Below are positions 24,273 to 31,052 of a stretch of DNA of 37,229 bases, in pieces (positions within the stretch are counted from its first letter, which is position 1; each line of letters begins with the position of its first letter). Source of the DNA: an uncultured Geobacteraceae bacterium (GTDB lineage Bacteria; Desulfobacterota; Desulfuromonadia; Desulfuromonadales; Geopsychrobacteraceae); assembly GCA_937958075.1 (NCBI GenBank), contig CALFFB010000214.1:1-37229 (forward strand). The letters are read 5' to 3'. Made by a program: the position numbers and the translations under genes. The notes below the pieces were generated by a model that searched no databases, was not told where the DNA came from, and worked only from the letters and a program-made list of their open reading frames with translations.

Positions 24273-25088
24273 CTAGCTGCCGCCAAGCTCGCGCGAACGG
24301 GCAGCCGCCGCTGAAACGGCTTCCATCAGGGTCGTGCGCAGGCCGTTGCGCTCAAGGCTGCTCACCCCGGTAATGGCCGTCCCCCCCGGGGAACAGACCT
24401 GATCCCGCAGGATGGCCGGATGTTCCCTGGTCTCACGGACCATCAACGCGGCACCAACCACCGTCTGCACCGCCAGCGCGTGGGCAACGTCGCGGCGCAA
24501 CCCCTCCCGCACCCCGCCGTCCGCCAGGGCCTCAATCACCGTATAGATATAAGCAGGGCCGGAACCGGACAAGCCGGTGGCCGCGTCCATCTGTCGTTCG
24601 TCGATCAATTGCACAATACCGACACTTTCCAGCAGCTCCCGCACCGTCTGCAGATCCTCGCTGCTGGCCTGGCGACCGCGGCAGATGGTGCTGGCCCCCT
24701 CGCCCACCAGGGCCGGCGTATTGGGCATGACCCGCACCACCCGGGGATGGCCCGGAAAGTGTTTTTCGATAGTGGCGCAGGTGACCCCGGCCAGAATGGA
24801 AACCATCAGTTTGCTGTCATCCCAGCTGTCGGCAATCTCCTCGAGAACCTCGGCGGCAATCTGCGGCTTGATCGCCAGCACAACGATATCGCACTGGCGA
24901 ACCAGATCAGGGTTACTCGGCGCCAGGGCGATACCGAAACGGCTGATGACATGCTCCTGCCGCACCTCGCTCGGCTCTGAGAAAACAAGCTGGGTGACGG
25001 GAAAATTGCCGGCGAGAAGGCCCCGGATCAGGGCTTCCGCCATGTTGCCGCCACCGATAAAACCGATTTTTTTCATACTGGTCATCAT
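24273..25088 (-). CDS. proC: Pyrroline-5-carboxylate reductase
   Basis: ProC performs the last step of proline synthesis, reducing pyrroline-5-carboxylate with NAD(P)H. The 271-residue protein has the N-terminal dinucleotide fold G-F-I-G-G-G-N-M-A-E-A-L and the C-terminal dimerisation domain with S-G-S-G-P-A-Y and the family signature around C-S-P-G-G-T-A-I-T-G-V. The start at 25088 has AGAGGA five bases upstream; the frame runs on to 25175, but those residues precede the ribosome site. It is the first gene of a two-gene unit with the MFS transporter. Confidence 0.96.
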   Translation of the reverse strand: MMTSMKKIGFIGGGNMAEALIRGLLAGNFPVTQLVFSEPSEVRQEHVISRFGIALAPSNPDLVRQCDIVVLAIKPQIAAEVLEEIADSWDDSKLMVSILAGVTCATIEKHFPGHPRVVRVMPNTPALVGEGASTICRGRQASSEDLQTVRELLESVGIVQLIDERQMDAATGLSGSGPAYIYTVIEALADGGVREGLRRDVAHALAVQTVVGAALMVRETREHPAILRDQVCSPGGTAITGVSSLERNGLRTTLMEAVSAAAARSRELGGS

Positions 25089-25310
25089 CGTCTTCCTCTC
25101 ACCTTGATAATTGACTTGCCGACATACTCTGAACGGGCGGGCACAGCCTGTCCAAAACGCCTTGACATGTAACACAGGCGCCCGAAAAAAACAGCAGGAG
25201 AAAAATGCCTGCCGAGTGTGTTAATCTGACGGCTTCAAGAATCCTTCTTGCCGGGAATCGGCAGCTTGCATCCGGCGTTGCCGCTTCTGACGTAGCCACG
25301 AAAGGACACT

Positions 25311-25631
25311 ATGACACCTGAAGAACTGAAACACTGCAACGGACGTGACGGCAACCCCGCCTATGTCGCGGTCAGCGGCGTCATTTACGATGTCTCGGCC
25401 AGCGCCCTGTGGCCGGAAGGCAACCACGAGGGCGCCCATCAGGCCGGTGAGGACCTGACCGAAGAGCTCAAGTCAGCGCCCCACGTGCGCGCCGTGATCG
25501 AGCGTTTCCCCGTTGTCGGCCAGTTGCAGACAGCGGCGGCGGCAAAGCCACAGGCGAAGAAGACACCGGTGGTTCCTCTGGTCATCCTGGCAGTCATCCT
25601 CATTGTGGTGGTGATTATCCTGGCGCTATAA
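25311..25631 (+). CDS. Tail-anchored cytochrome b5-like heme-binding protein
   Basis: A 106-residue protein. The N-terminal 75 residues match the short cytochrome b5-like heme/steroid-binding family: N-G-R-D-G-N-P-A-Y-V-A-V near residue 10, G-V-I-Y-D-V-S near 23, and G-N-H-E-G-A-H-Q-A-G-E-D-L-T with candidate His ligands. An Ala/Lys linker leads to a single hydrophobic helix at the extreme C-terminus (about 88-106, V-V-P-L-V-I-L-A-V-I-L). No signal peptide is present, so the domain would face the cytoplasm on a C-terminal anchor. AAAGGA precedes the ATG. It is monocistronic and divergent from proC. Heme binding and redox partner are unproven. Confidence 0.85.
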   Translation: MTPEELKHCNGRDGNPAYVAVSGVIYDVSASALWPEGNHEGAHQAGEDLTEELKSAPHVRAVIERFPVVGQLQTAAAAKPQAKKTPVVPLVILAVILIVVVIILAL

Positions 25632-25696
25632 CCGTAATGCCGGTTGTATCCGGCAGCGGCCACGACGAAAAGCCGAAATGGTCGGACAGGAGGGAC

Positions 25697-26095
25697 TCAG
25701 TCCCCGGCAGGAAACATCTCTTCAATAATGAACGGCAGTTTGAAGAAAACATCGGTTTTGGCGAGAACATCTCTGATATTGGTGCCGTCGATCCCCTCGT
25801 CGTCCATGGACAGCAGATGTCCGGAGCACAGAATGACGGGCAACTCGGGAGCCACCTGAAAAAGCTCCTGAGCCAGCTCGATACCGGACATGCCCGGCAT
25901 CGACTCATCGGTCACCACCAGATCAAAACGACCGGCATGCTGATGATACAGGTCCAGAGCCTGGGGCCCGCTGAAGGCACAGACCACATGGGCGCCACTG
26001 TCCCCGAGCAATTCTTCACCAAGGGCTGCCAGCGCCTGCTCGTCATCAACAAAAAGGATACGTTTTCCCCGAATCGCGGTTGTTGCTTCGGGCAT
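25697..26095 (-). CDS. Stand-alone response regulator receiver
   Basis: A 132-residue single receiver domain. The acidic pocket is Asp17/Asp18 (F-V-D-D-E), the phosphoacceptor is Asp63 (V-V-T-D-E-S-M-P-G-M-S-G) and the Ser/Thr switch is in L-C-S-G-H. The usual C-terminal K-P-F is altered to F-K-L-P-F, and the segment between the switch and this Lys (about 85-120) departs from the canonical alpha4-beta5 pattern. There is no output domain, and no kinase lies alongside. The start at 26095 has GGAG eight bases upstream; the frame extends 22 codons further. Confidence 0.85.
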   Translation of the reverse strand: MPEATTAIRGKRILFVDDEQALAALGEELLGDSGAHVVCAFSGPQALDLYHQHAGRFDLVVTDESMPGMSGIELAQELFQVAPELPVILCSGHLLSMDDEGIDGTNIRDVLAKTDVFFKLPFIIEEMFPAGD

Positions 26096-26283
26096 TACAG
26101 CCACTCCCCTGACCATCTTGAGGCACCCTGGAGGGTGCAGCGCGTCCCTGCAAACGGACATCCTGATTCTCTATGCGACAGCATGTGAATATTCTAGCAC
26201 GTAAAAGAGGCAACAAAAAAGCCGTTGACCGAATTATTGACAACCAGCTCTGCAATCCGTGCTTTAATTCTCTGATTTACTTC

Positions 26284-26312
26284 TTGTTTCAGTGCGGGAA
26301 TCACAATAGACT
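26284..26312 (+). promoter_or_regulatory. Weak candidate promoter upstream of the rluD operon
   Basis: TTGTTT (26284-26289) and TAGACT (26307-26312) are 17 bases apart, each four of six to consensus, 48 bases before the first gene. No better match was seen in this 264-base divergent gap. Confidence 0.3.
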
Positions 26313-26359
26313 GATGTCAGCCTTAGGGTTACGTGACTATTGCACAGGAGGTTGAACCG

Positions 26360-26629
26360 ATGGCACGCTTGGTAGAAAATCCGGAACTGGCTTTTCGTCT
26401 GGCCCGGGCAATTGTTTCCGATATCGCCCTGTACAACCAGACCAAAGTCGCTGAAGGTATCAAGAACGACAGTATTTTCGAATTGATGCAGGAAGAGCTT
26501 GACGAAGGTCGCGAGCATTTTTTCTCCCGGGTGTCGGCTGATCTGACCAATCGCGAGCATCTGTTTGATCGGGCTATCGTTGATGTCATGATCAAACAGG
26601 CCGGCCGCATCGAAAGTTCAATCTGGTAA
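26360..26629 (+). CDS. Small uncharacterised protein upstream of rluD
   Basis: An 89-residue soluble acidic protein that I cannot assign to a named family. It is predicted helical, without Cys, signal peptide or membrane segment. The N-terminal part (M-A-R-L-V-E-N-P-E-L-A-F-R-L-A-R-A) and middle (E-L-M-Q-E-E-L-D-E-G-R-E-H-F) look like amphipathic helices. A strong AGGAGG lies eight bases before the ATG, and codon use resembles the neighbours, so it is a genuine gene. Its stop codon is directly followed by the rluD ATG, which suggests coupled translation. Confidence 0.85.
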   Translation: MARLVENPELAFRLARAIVSDIALYNQTKVAEGIKNDSIFELMQEELDEGREHFFSRVSADLTNREHLFDRAIVDVMIKQAGRIESSIW

Positions 26630-27589
26630 ATGAGCACCACGCACCATCTGGTTTTCCCCTGCGACAGATCGCCCCAGCGGCTGGACAGCTTTCTGGCGCT
26701 GGAACTGCCCGACATCAGCCGCGCGCAACTGCAGAAACTCATCGCCGACAAACAGGTACGCTGCAACGGCACGGAGGTCAAGGCCGGCTATAAACTCAAA
26801 GGGGGCGAAGAGATTGTCCTCCACCTGTCCGCCCCGCAACCCCTTGAGCTGATTGCCCAACCCATTGCCCTGCATATCCTGTATGAAGATCAGGATGTTG
26901 TCGTCATCAACAAAGACGCCGGCATGGTCGTCCATCCGGCAGCAGGACACGCCAGAGACACCCTGGTCAACGCCTTGCTCCACCATTGTAGCGACCTGGC
27001 CGGTATCGGCGGCATACTGCGCCCCGGCATCGTACACCGCCTCGACAAAGACACCTCGGGCGTTCTGGTCATCAGCAAGAACGACCTCACCCACCAGCAC
27101 CTGGCCCGACAATTCAGCCGGCACAGCGTTAACCGGTGTTACCTGGCCCTGATTCACGGTATCCTGCCGACGACTACCGGCACCATCGATCAACCCCTGG
27201 GACGACACCCGGTCCAGCGGAAAAAAATCAGCAGCAAGGCCAGACACGGAAAACGCGCGGTGACCCACTGGACAACCCTGGCCAGCTATCCCCGCCACAA
27301 CTTAAGCCTGGTGCGTCTGCAGCTCGAAACCGGCCGCACCCATCAGATACGGGTGCACCTCAGCGAACGGGGACACCCGCTGGTCGGCGATCCCCTCTAC
27401 GGCAAGCGCTCGGAACGAGCCGCCATCAAGGATCCGCAGCTGCTCCGACTGGTTAAACAACTGCCGGGACAGGCCCTGCATGCAGCCAAACTCGGGTTTG
27501 TCCATCCCCGCACCGACGCCTACCTCGAATTTAACAGTGACATCCCCCCGGCCTTCAATGCTATTATTATCTATTTGCAACAGCACTGA
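26630..27589 (+). CDS. rluD: 23S rRNA pseudouridine synthase, RluD family
   Basis: A 319-residue RluA/RluD-type enzyme that isomerises uridines in large-subunit rRNA. An S4 RNA-binding domain (about 16-75, R-L-D-S-F-L-A-L-E-L-P) precedes the catalytic domain. The active-site motif is H-R-L-D-K-D-T-S-G, whose Asp is the catalytic nucleophile, and the conserved G-R-T-H-Q-I-R-V-H-L and G-D-P-L-Y-G follow. It starts immediately after the small upstream gene and is followed by pgeF after 42 bases, an arrangement (rluD-pgeF) common in many bacteria. Confidence 0.93.
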   Translation: MSTTHHLVFPCDRSPQRLDSFLALELPDISRAQLQKLIADKQVRCNGTEVKAGYKLKGGEEIVLHLSAPQPLELIAQPIALHILYEDQDVVVINKDAGMVVHPAAGHARDTLVNALLHHCSDLAGIGGILRPGIVHRLDKDTSGVLVISKNDLTHQHLARQFSRHSVNRCYLALIHGILPTTTGTIDQPLGRHPVQRKKISSKARHGKRAVTHWTTLASYPRHNLSLVRLQLETGRTHQIRVHLSERGHPLVGDPLYGKRSERAAIKDPQLLRLVKQLPGQALHAAKLGFVHPRTDAYLEFNSDIPPAFNAIIIYLQQH

Positions 27590-27631
27590 AGGTTATAGAA
27601 CCTGCCTTTTCAAGCCGATGGAGTCTTCTGG

Positions 27632-28429
27632 ATGAAACTTGTCCGCCACGCTAAAATATCCTACGTTCAGCCCGCGAACCTGCCCGCAGGTATCACCGCC
27701 GGATTCTCCACCCGCAACGGTGGCGTCAGCAGGCCGCCCTACAACTCCCTGAACCTTGGGTTCGGCACCGATGATCTGCAGGCCCACGTCGAAGGCAATC
27801 GCTCGACCTTCGCCCGTGCCTTTGACCTGCCGGCCCATCTGCTGCTGACCGTCAAGCAGGTTCATGGCGACAACCTGCTGCTGGTTGATCAGCCCAATCC
27901 CGACTTAAGTCACTTCTTAAACGTTGAAGTTGATGCCATTGTCACCGATCAGCCAGGTATCATGATCGGCGTCCTGACAGCCGACTGTTTTCCGGTTCTC
28001 ATCTGGCATCCTTCCCAAAGGGCCATCGCCGTCATCCATGCCGGCTGGCGCGGCGCCGCCAACGGACTCATCGGCAAAACCGTGCGCACCCTTCACCAGG
28101 AATTCGGCTGTCAGCCCGCCGACCTCTGTGCCGCCATCGGTCCCGGCATCAGCGCCGCAAAATATGAAGTGGATCGTCCGGTGCGCAATGCCTTCAAGCA
28201 GGGAACGGGCTTCTGGAACGAAATCGCCAGAGAAACCCGCCTCGGCCACTGGAGCCTGGATGTCGCCCGGAGTTGTCACCTGCAGCTTGAACAGGCCGGG
28301 CTGGCGCCTGAAGCCATCGAAAAACCTTCTCACTGCAGCTACGCCCACGCCGAGATGTTCTTCTCCCATCGGCGCGACAATGGCAAAACCGGCCGCCAGC
28401 TCGGCTTTATCATGCTTGATAAACCTTAA
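27632..28429 (+). CDS. pgeF: Purine nucleoside phosphorylase / polyphenol oxidase family (YfiH, LACC1-like)
   Basis: A 265-residue member of the YfiH/PgeF family. The Zn-binding and active-site residues are visible in V-K-Q-V-H-G-D, L-T-A-D-C-F-P-V-L-I and H-A-G-W-R-G-A-A-N-G, with A-I-G-P-G-I further on. Family members were first called laccase-like multicopper oxidases. Later work on human LACC1 and bacterial relatives showed purine nucleoside phosphorylase/adenosine deaminase activity, and E. coli YfiH (PgeF) has been proposed to correct peptidoglycan precursors. Its position after rluD matches the usual neighbourhood. Confidence 0.93.
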   Translation: MKLVRHAKISYVQPANLPAGITAGFSTRNGGVSRPPYNSLNLGFGTDDLQAHVEGNRSTFARAFDLPAHLLLTVKQVHGDNLLLVDQPNPDLSHFLNVEVDAIVTDQPGIMIGVLTADCFPVLIWHPSQRAIAVIHAGWRGAANGLIGKTVRTLHQEFGCQPADLCAAIGPGISAAKYEVDRPVRNAFKQGTGFWNEIARETRLGHWSLDVARSCHLQLEQAGLAPEAIEKPSHCSYAHAEMFFSHRRDNGKTGRQLGFIMLDKP

Positions 28430-28499
28430 AACTTCGGCCTTTGATGCGGACGCCAGGGCAACGGCCTTGGGCGAAATCCGCAATATAAACTGATAAATA

Positions 28500-28793
28500 A
28501 TGGATTTTTTAAACGATATCAGCGAAGAGCAGATCCGGCGTGAACGTGCCAAAGCGCGCGAGCTGCGCAAACAGCAATGGTGGAAAAACCGCATTGCCAC
28601 CGGTGTTTGTCATTATTGTGAACAGACCATCCCGGCCAAAGACCTCACCCTCGACCACATCGTCCCCCTGGCCCGCGGCGGACGCAGTACCAAAGGCAAT
28701 TGCGTCCCCGCCTGCAAGCCATGCAACACCAACAAAAAAGACCTGCTGCCTCTGGAGTGGGAAGACTATCTGCAGCAACTGAAAAACAGATAG
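28500..28793 (+). CDS. Small HNH endonuclease-domain protein
   Basis: A 97-residue protein consisting of a basic helical N-terminus (about 8-32) and an HNH/McrA-type fold. The Zn-ribbon Cys pairs are Cys37/Cys40 and Cys72/Cys75. The catalytic beta-beta-alpha core has D-H-I-V-P-L (Asp52, His53) and N-C-V-P-A-C-K-P-C-N with Asn67 and Asn76. Such small stand-alone HNH proteins are widespread in bacterial chromosomes and their role is mostly unknown. There is no methylase, toxin or phage gene nearby. It converges on phoU with one base between stop codons. Confidence 0.88.
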   Translation: MDFLNDISEEQIRRERAKARELRKQQWWKNRIATGVCHYCEQTIPAKDLTLDHIVPLARGGRSTKGNCVPACKPCNTNKKDLLPLEWEDYLQQLKNR

Positions 28794-28794
28794 C

Positions 28795-29457
28795 CTAAAG
28801 GGGCTCCTCGCGGTGGCGGACAATTTCGCCACGAGCGACGTAGATGATCTCTTCGGCAAGGTTGGTGGCCAGATCGCCAATCCGCTCCAGATTGCGGGAA
28901 ATCACCAGCTGATGGATCAGGGCCTCGGCCGCCTGCGGATTCTCCGTCAGGGCTTTCTGGAGGGTGCGGGTGTTGTGCTTGTGCAGCTTGTTGATGCTTT
29001 TCTCAAGGGCAAAAACCTCAGCTGTGGCATCGGCGTCGATATCGACAAAGGCCGCTAACGCCAGGTGCAGCATCTGTCTGGCAAGGGTTGCCATCTCTTC
29101 GAAATCGAAGGCAAGGGATCCTGCCCCGAGGTCCTTCAGCTTGAGGGCGCGTTTGGCGTTGCTGGCTGCCAGGTCGGCAATGCGCTCCAGATCATTGTTG
29201 AACTTGAGGACCGCCACCAGAAAGCGCAGGTCAACGGCCACCGGTTGGTGCAACGCCAGCACCTTGAAGCACTCCTCCTGCAGATCAACCTCCAGCTGGT
29301 CAATATTTTCCTCGGCTTTCAATACCTGTCGGGCCAGACCGGCATCACTGGTCAACAGCGCCTGTTTCGACGTTTTAACCTGATCTTCGACCAGGGCGCC
29401 GAGCTCCAGCAGCCGTTTTTTGATGCGGCCTATTTCACGGATAAAAATTTGTGTCAT
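28795..29457 (-). CDS. phoU: Phosphate-signalling protein PhoU
   Basis: The 220-residue all-helical protein has the two PhoU repeats, each a three-helix bundle with metal-binding acidic motifs (E-E-N-I-D-Q-L-E-V-D-L and E-K-S-I-N-K-L-H-K-H-N). PhoU links the Pst transporter to the PhoR kinase and keeps the Pho regulon off when phosphate is abundant. Its place at the end of the pst cluster is the usual one. I start it at 29457 (M-T-Q-I-F-I-R-E-I) by analogy to homologues; the open frame continues 15 codons further into a hairpin. No phoB/phoR pair is within the window. Confidence 0.94.
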   Translation of the reverse strand: MTQIFIREIGRIKKRLLELGALVEDQVKTSKQALLTSDAGLARQVLKAEENIDQLEVDLQEECFKVLALHQPVAVDLRFLVAVLKFNNDLERIADLAASNAKRALKLKDLGAGSLAFDFEEMATLARQMLHLALAAFVDIDADATAEVFALEKSINKLHKHNTRTLQKALTENPQAAEALIHQLVISRNLERIGDLATNLAEEIIYVARGEIVRHREEPL

Positions 29458-29490
29458 ACCGCTTATTTTCTCTCTGTAAAAAGCATGATG

Positions 29491-29532
29491 CGGCATGTCC
29501 ACCCCGGTTGCAGAGATGGGGCGGACATGCCG
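29491..29532 (-). other. Strong stem-loop between the repeat lipoprotein and phoU
   Basis: Perfect 10-base arms CGGCATGTCC (29491-29500) and GGACATGCCG (29523-29532), extended inward by CCCC/GGGG after one mismatch. On the minus strand a T5 run begins about eight bases after the stem, too far for a textbook terminator. It may act as a partial terminator or RNA-processing site inside the pst transcript. Confidence 0.55.
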
Positions 29533-29547
29533 ACTGTTCCAGGCGCG

Positions 29548-30036
29548 TTACTGTGCTGCCAAATAAGCATCGATATCTGAAGATTCCGGGGCCCGGACAG
29601 TCATCCGGTTTGGCCCTGCACCGGGACGCACTGCGTGTTTGGCCGGTTTTTTGCCGTTGCTGATAAAGTTTTTCGCATCCTCGCTGTCTACCGGGAAAAC
29701 CCAGAGACGTCCATCTTCGACATGGGTGACAAAGCCCGGCCTGGATAACATATACGCATCAATCAAAGAGGCCTCGGGCGACCGGACAGTCATGCCATCG
29801 GGTCCACTTCCCACGCGTACGACGTGTTTGGCCGGCTTGCTCTTGCTTTGCAGGTACGCTTCAGCCTCTTTGCTCCCCTGACGGAAAACCCACAAGCGCC
29901 CGTCATCGACGGCGGTCACAAATCCGGGTCGGTCATAATTGACGGCGCCATTGCCAGCCTTTAATTCGGACGCCGAACACCCCATAGCGACAGCAGCCAC
30001 AAGCACCAGAAACAGTCTGGCAAAAACCTTTTTCAT
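29548..30036 (-). CDS. Unrecognised lipoprotein with two 63-residue tandem repeats, in the pst operon
   Basis: A 162-residue protein of no family I recognise. A short signal peptide ends in lipobox A-M-G-C (Cys20), with Ser at +2, consistent with an outer-membrane lipoprotein. The rest is two direct repeats, residues 36-98 and 99-161, aligned at an exact 63-residue offset with no gaps. Shared positions include R-P-G-F-V-T, D-G-R-L-W-V-F, P-A-K-H, V-R, G-x-G-P, M-T-V-R, P-E and I-D-A-Y. Invariant Trp49/112, Lys70/133, His71/134 and Arg residues suggest a ligand surface repeated twice. It lies between pstB and phoU in the same direction, so a role in phosphate uptake or sensing in the periplasm is plausible, though not shown by the sequence. 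The ATG at 30036 has GGAG eight bases upstream. Confidence 0.85.
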   Translation of the reverse strand: MKKVFARLFLVLVAAVAMGCSASELKAGNGAVNYDRPGFVTAVDDGRLWVFRQGSKEAEAYLQSKSKPAKHVVRVGSGPDGMTVRSPEASLIDAYMLSRPGFVTHVEDGRLWVFPVDSEDAKNFISNGKKPAKHAVRPGAGPNRMTVRAPESSDIDAYLAAQ

Positions 30037-30066
30037 CGTCATTTCTCCCTTTTCTTGAATGATGTT

Positions 30067-30093
30067 GAATGTTTCAGTTTACTGACAACATTC
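30067..30093 (-). promoter_or_regulatory. Dyad / Pho-box-like element before the repeat lipoprotein
   Basis: GAATGTT-TCAGT (30067-30078) pairs with ACTGA-C-AACATTC (30081-30093), a 12-base dyad with one bulged base and a two-base loop. On the minus strand the same bases read TTGTCAG-N4-CTGAAAC, a loose 11-base-period direct repeat resembling a PhoB half-site pair. Either a stem-loop after pstB or a secondary Pho box is possible. Confidence 0.35.
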
Positions 30094-30125
30094 CGGTGAA
30101 TTTTTACAGATAAGACCATCAGCGA

Positions 30126-31025
30126 TCAGCCGAAACGTCCGGAGATATAATCTTCCGTTTCTTTGAGGCGTGGTTTTTTAAACAGTGCCGGTGTCGCACC
30201 ATACTCAACCATCTGCCCGAGATACATAAAAGCGGTATAATCACTCACCCGTGCCGCCTGCTGCATATTATGGGTGACGATGAGAATCGTGTATTCGCCA
30301 CGCAATTGATCGATCAGATCTTCGATTTTGCCGGTAGCAATGGGATCAAGGGCCGAACAGGGCTCATCCATGAGCAGAATTTCCGGTTCGGAGGCGATGG
30401 CACGGGCGACACAGAGCCGTTGTTGCTGGCCGCCGGACAGACCGAGGGCGCTTTGATGCAGGCGGTCTTTCGACTCCTCCCAGAGGGCGGCGCCACGCAG
30501 GGATTTTTCGCAAACCTCGTCGAGAATGCGGCGATCTCTGATACCGTCAATACGCAGGGGATAAATGACGTTTTCATAAATCGACATAGGAAAAGGGTTC
30601 GGCTTCTGGGCAACCATCCCCATCCTCTTGCGCAGCTCAATGACATCGACCCCCCTGGCATAAATGGAATCACCGTAGAGATTCATTTCCCCTTTGACCC
30701 GGACTGAATCAATCAGATCATTCAGCCGATTGACACTGCGCAGCAGGGTCGACTTGCCACATCCGGATGGACCAATGAGCGCGGTCACTTTTTCTCTGGG
30801 AACATCCATGGAGACATCGAACAGGGCCTGGGTGCTGCCGTACCACAGATTGAAGTTTTTAATGGAGACAGCGGCTGTTTCTTTGTTGATCGCCGGGTCG
30901 ACAACCGGGGGAAACCATTCACCGTCGGCTATCCTCTGCAGTTGACTTTGTTTTTGATCAGCCCTGCCGGACTCCTTCTGAGCTGATCCGGACCCGGGGT
31001 TCATCGCGTTATTCATGCCTGTCAT
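30126..31025 (-). CDS. pstB: Phosphate ABC transporter ATP-binding protein
   Basis: PstB hydrolyses ATP to drive phosphate import. The 299-residue protein has Walker A G-P-S-G-C-G-K-S-T, signature L-S-G-G-Q-Q-Q-R, Walker B I-L-L-M-D-E-P and the conserved switch His in V-T-H-N-M-Q-Q-A-A-R-V. The E-P-C-S-A-L-D-P after Walker B and the fixed length of the core are typical of PstB. About 45 extra residues at the N-terminus, polar and probably disordered, make it longer than the usual 250-260. AGGTGA lies six bases before the ATG at 31025. It is 27 bases downstream of pstA. Confidence 0.97.
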   Translation of the reverse strand: MTGMNNAMNPGSGSAQKESGRADQKQSQLQRIADGEWFPPVVDPAINKETAAVSIKNFNLWYGSTQALFDVSMDVPREKVTALIGPSGCGKSTLLRSVNRLNDLIDSVRVKGEMNLYGDSIYARGVDVIELRKRMGMVAQKPNPFPMSIYENVIYPLRIDGIRDRRILDEVCEKSLRGAALWEESKDRLHQSALGLSGGQQQRLCVARAIASEPEILLMDEPCSALDPIATGKIEDLIDQLRGEYTILIVTHNMQQAARVSDYTAFMYLGQMVEYGATPALFKKPRLKETEDYISGRFG

Positions 31026-31052
31026 TGAAGCTCACCTTGATATGAAAGACAG

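Noticed and set aside
25162..25190. TTGACA at 25162 as a promoter for the cytochrome b5-like gene
   Set aside because: At 17 bases downstream there is only an A-run, with no acceptable -10.
28500..28793. HNH protein as part of a homing element or defence island
   Set aside because: No intron, intein, methylase or phage-like gene adjoins it, and its neighbours are housekeeping genes; small solitary HNH proteins are common.
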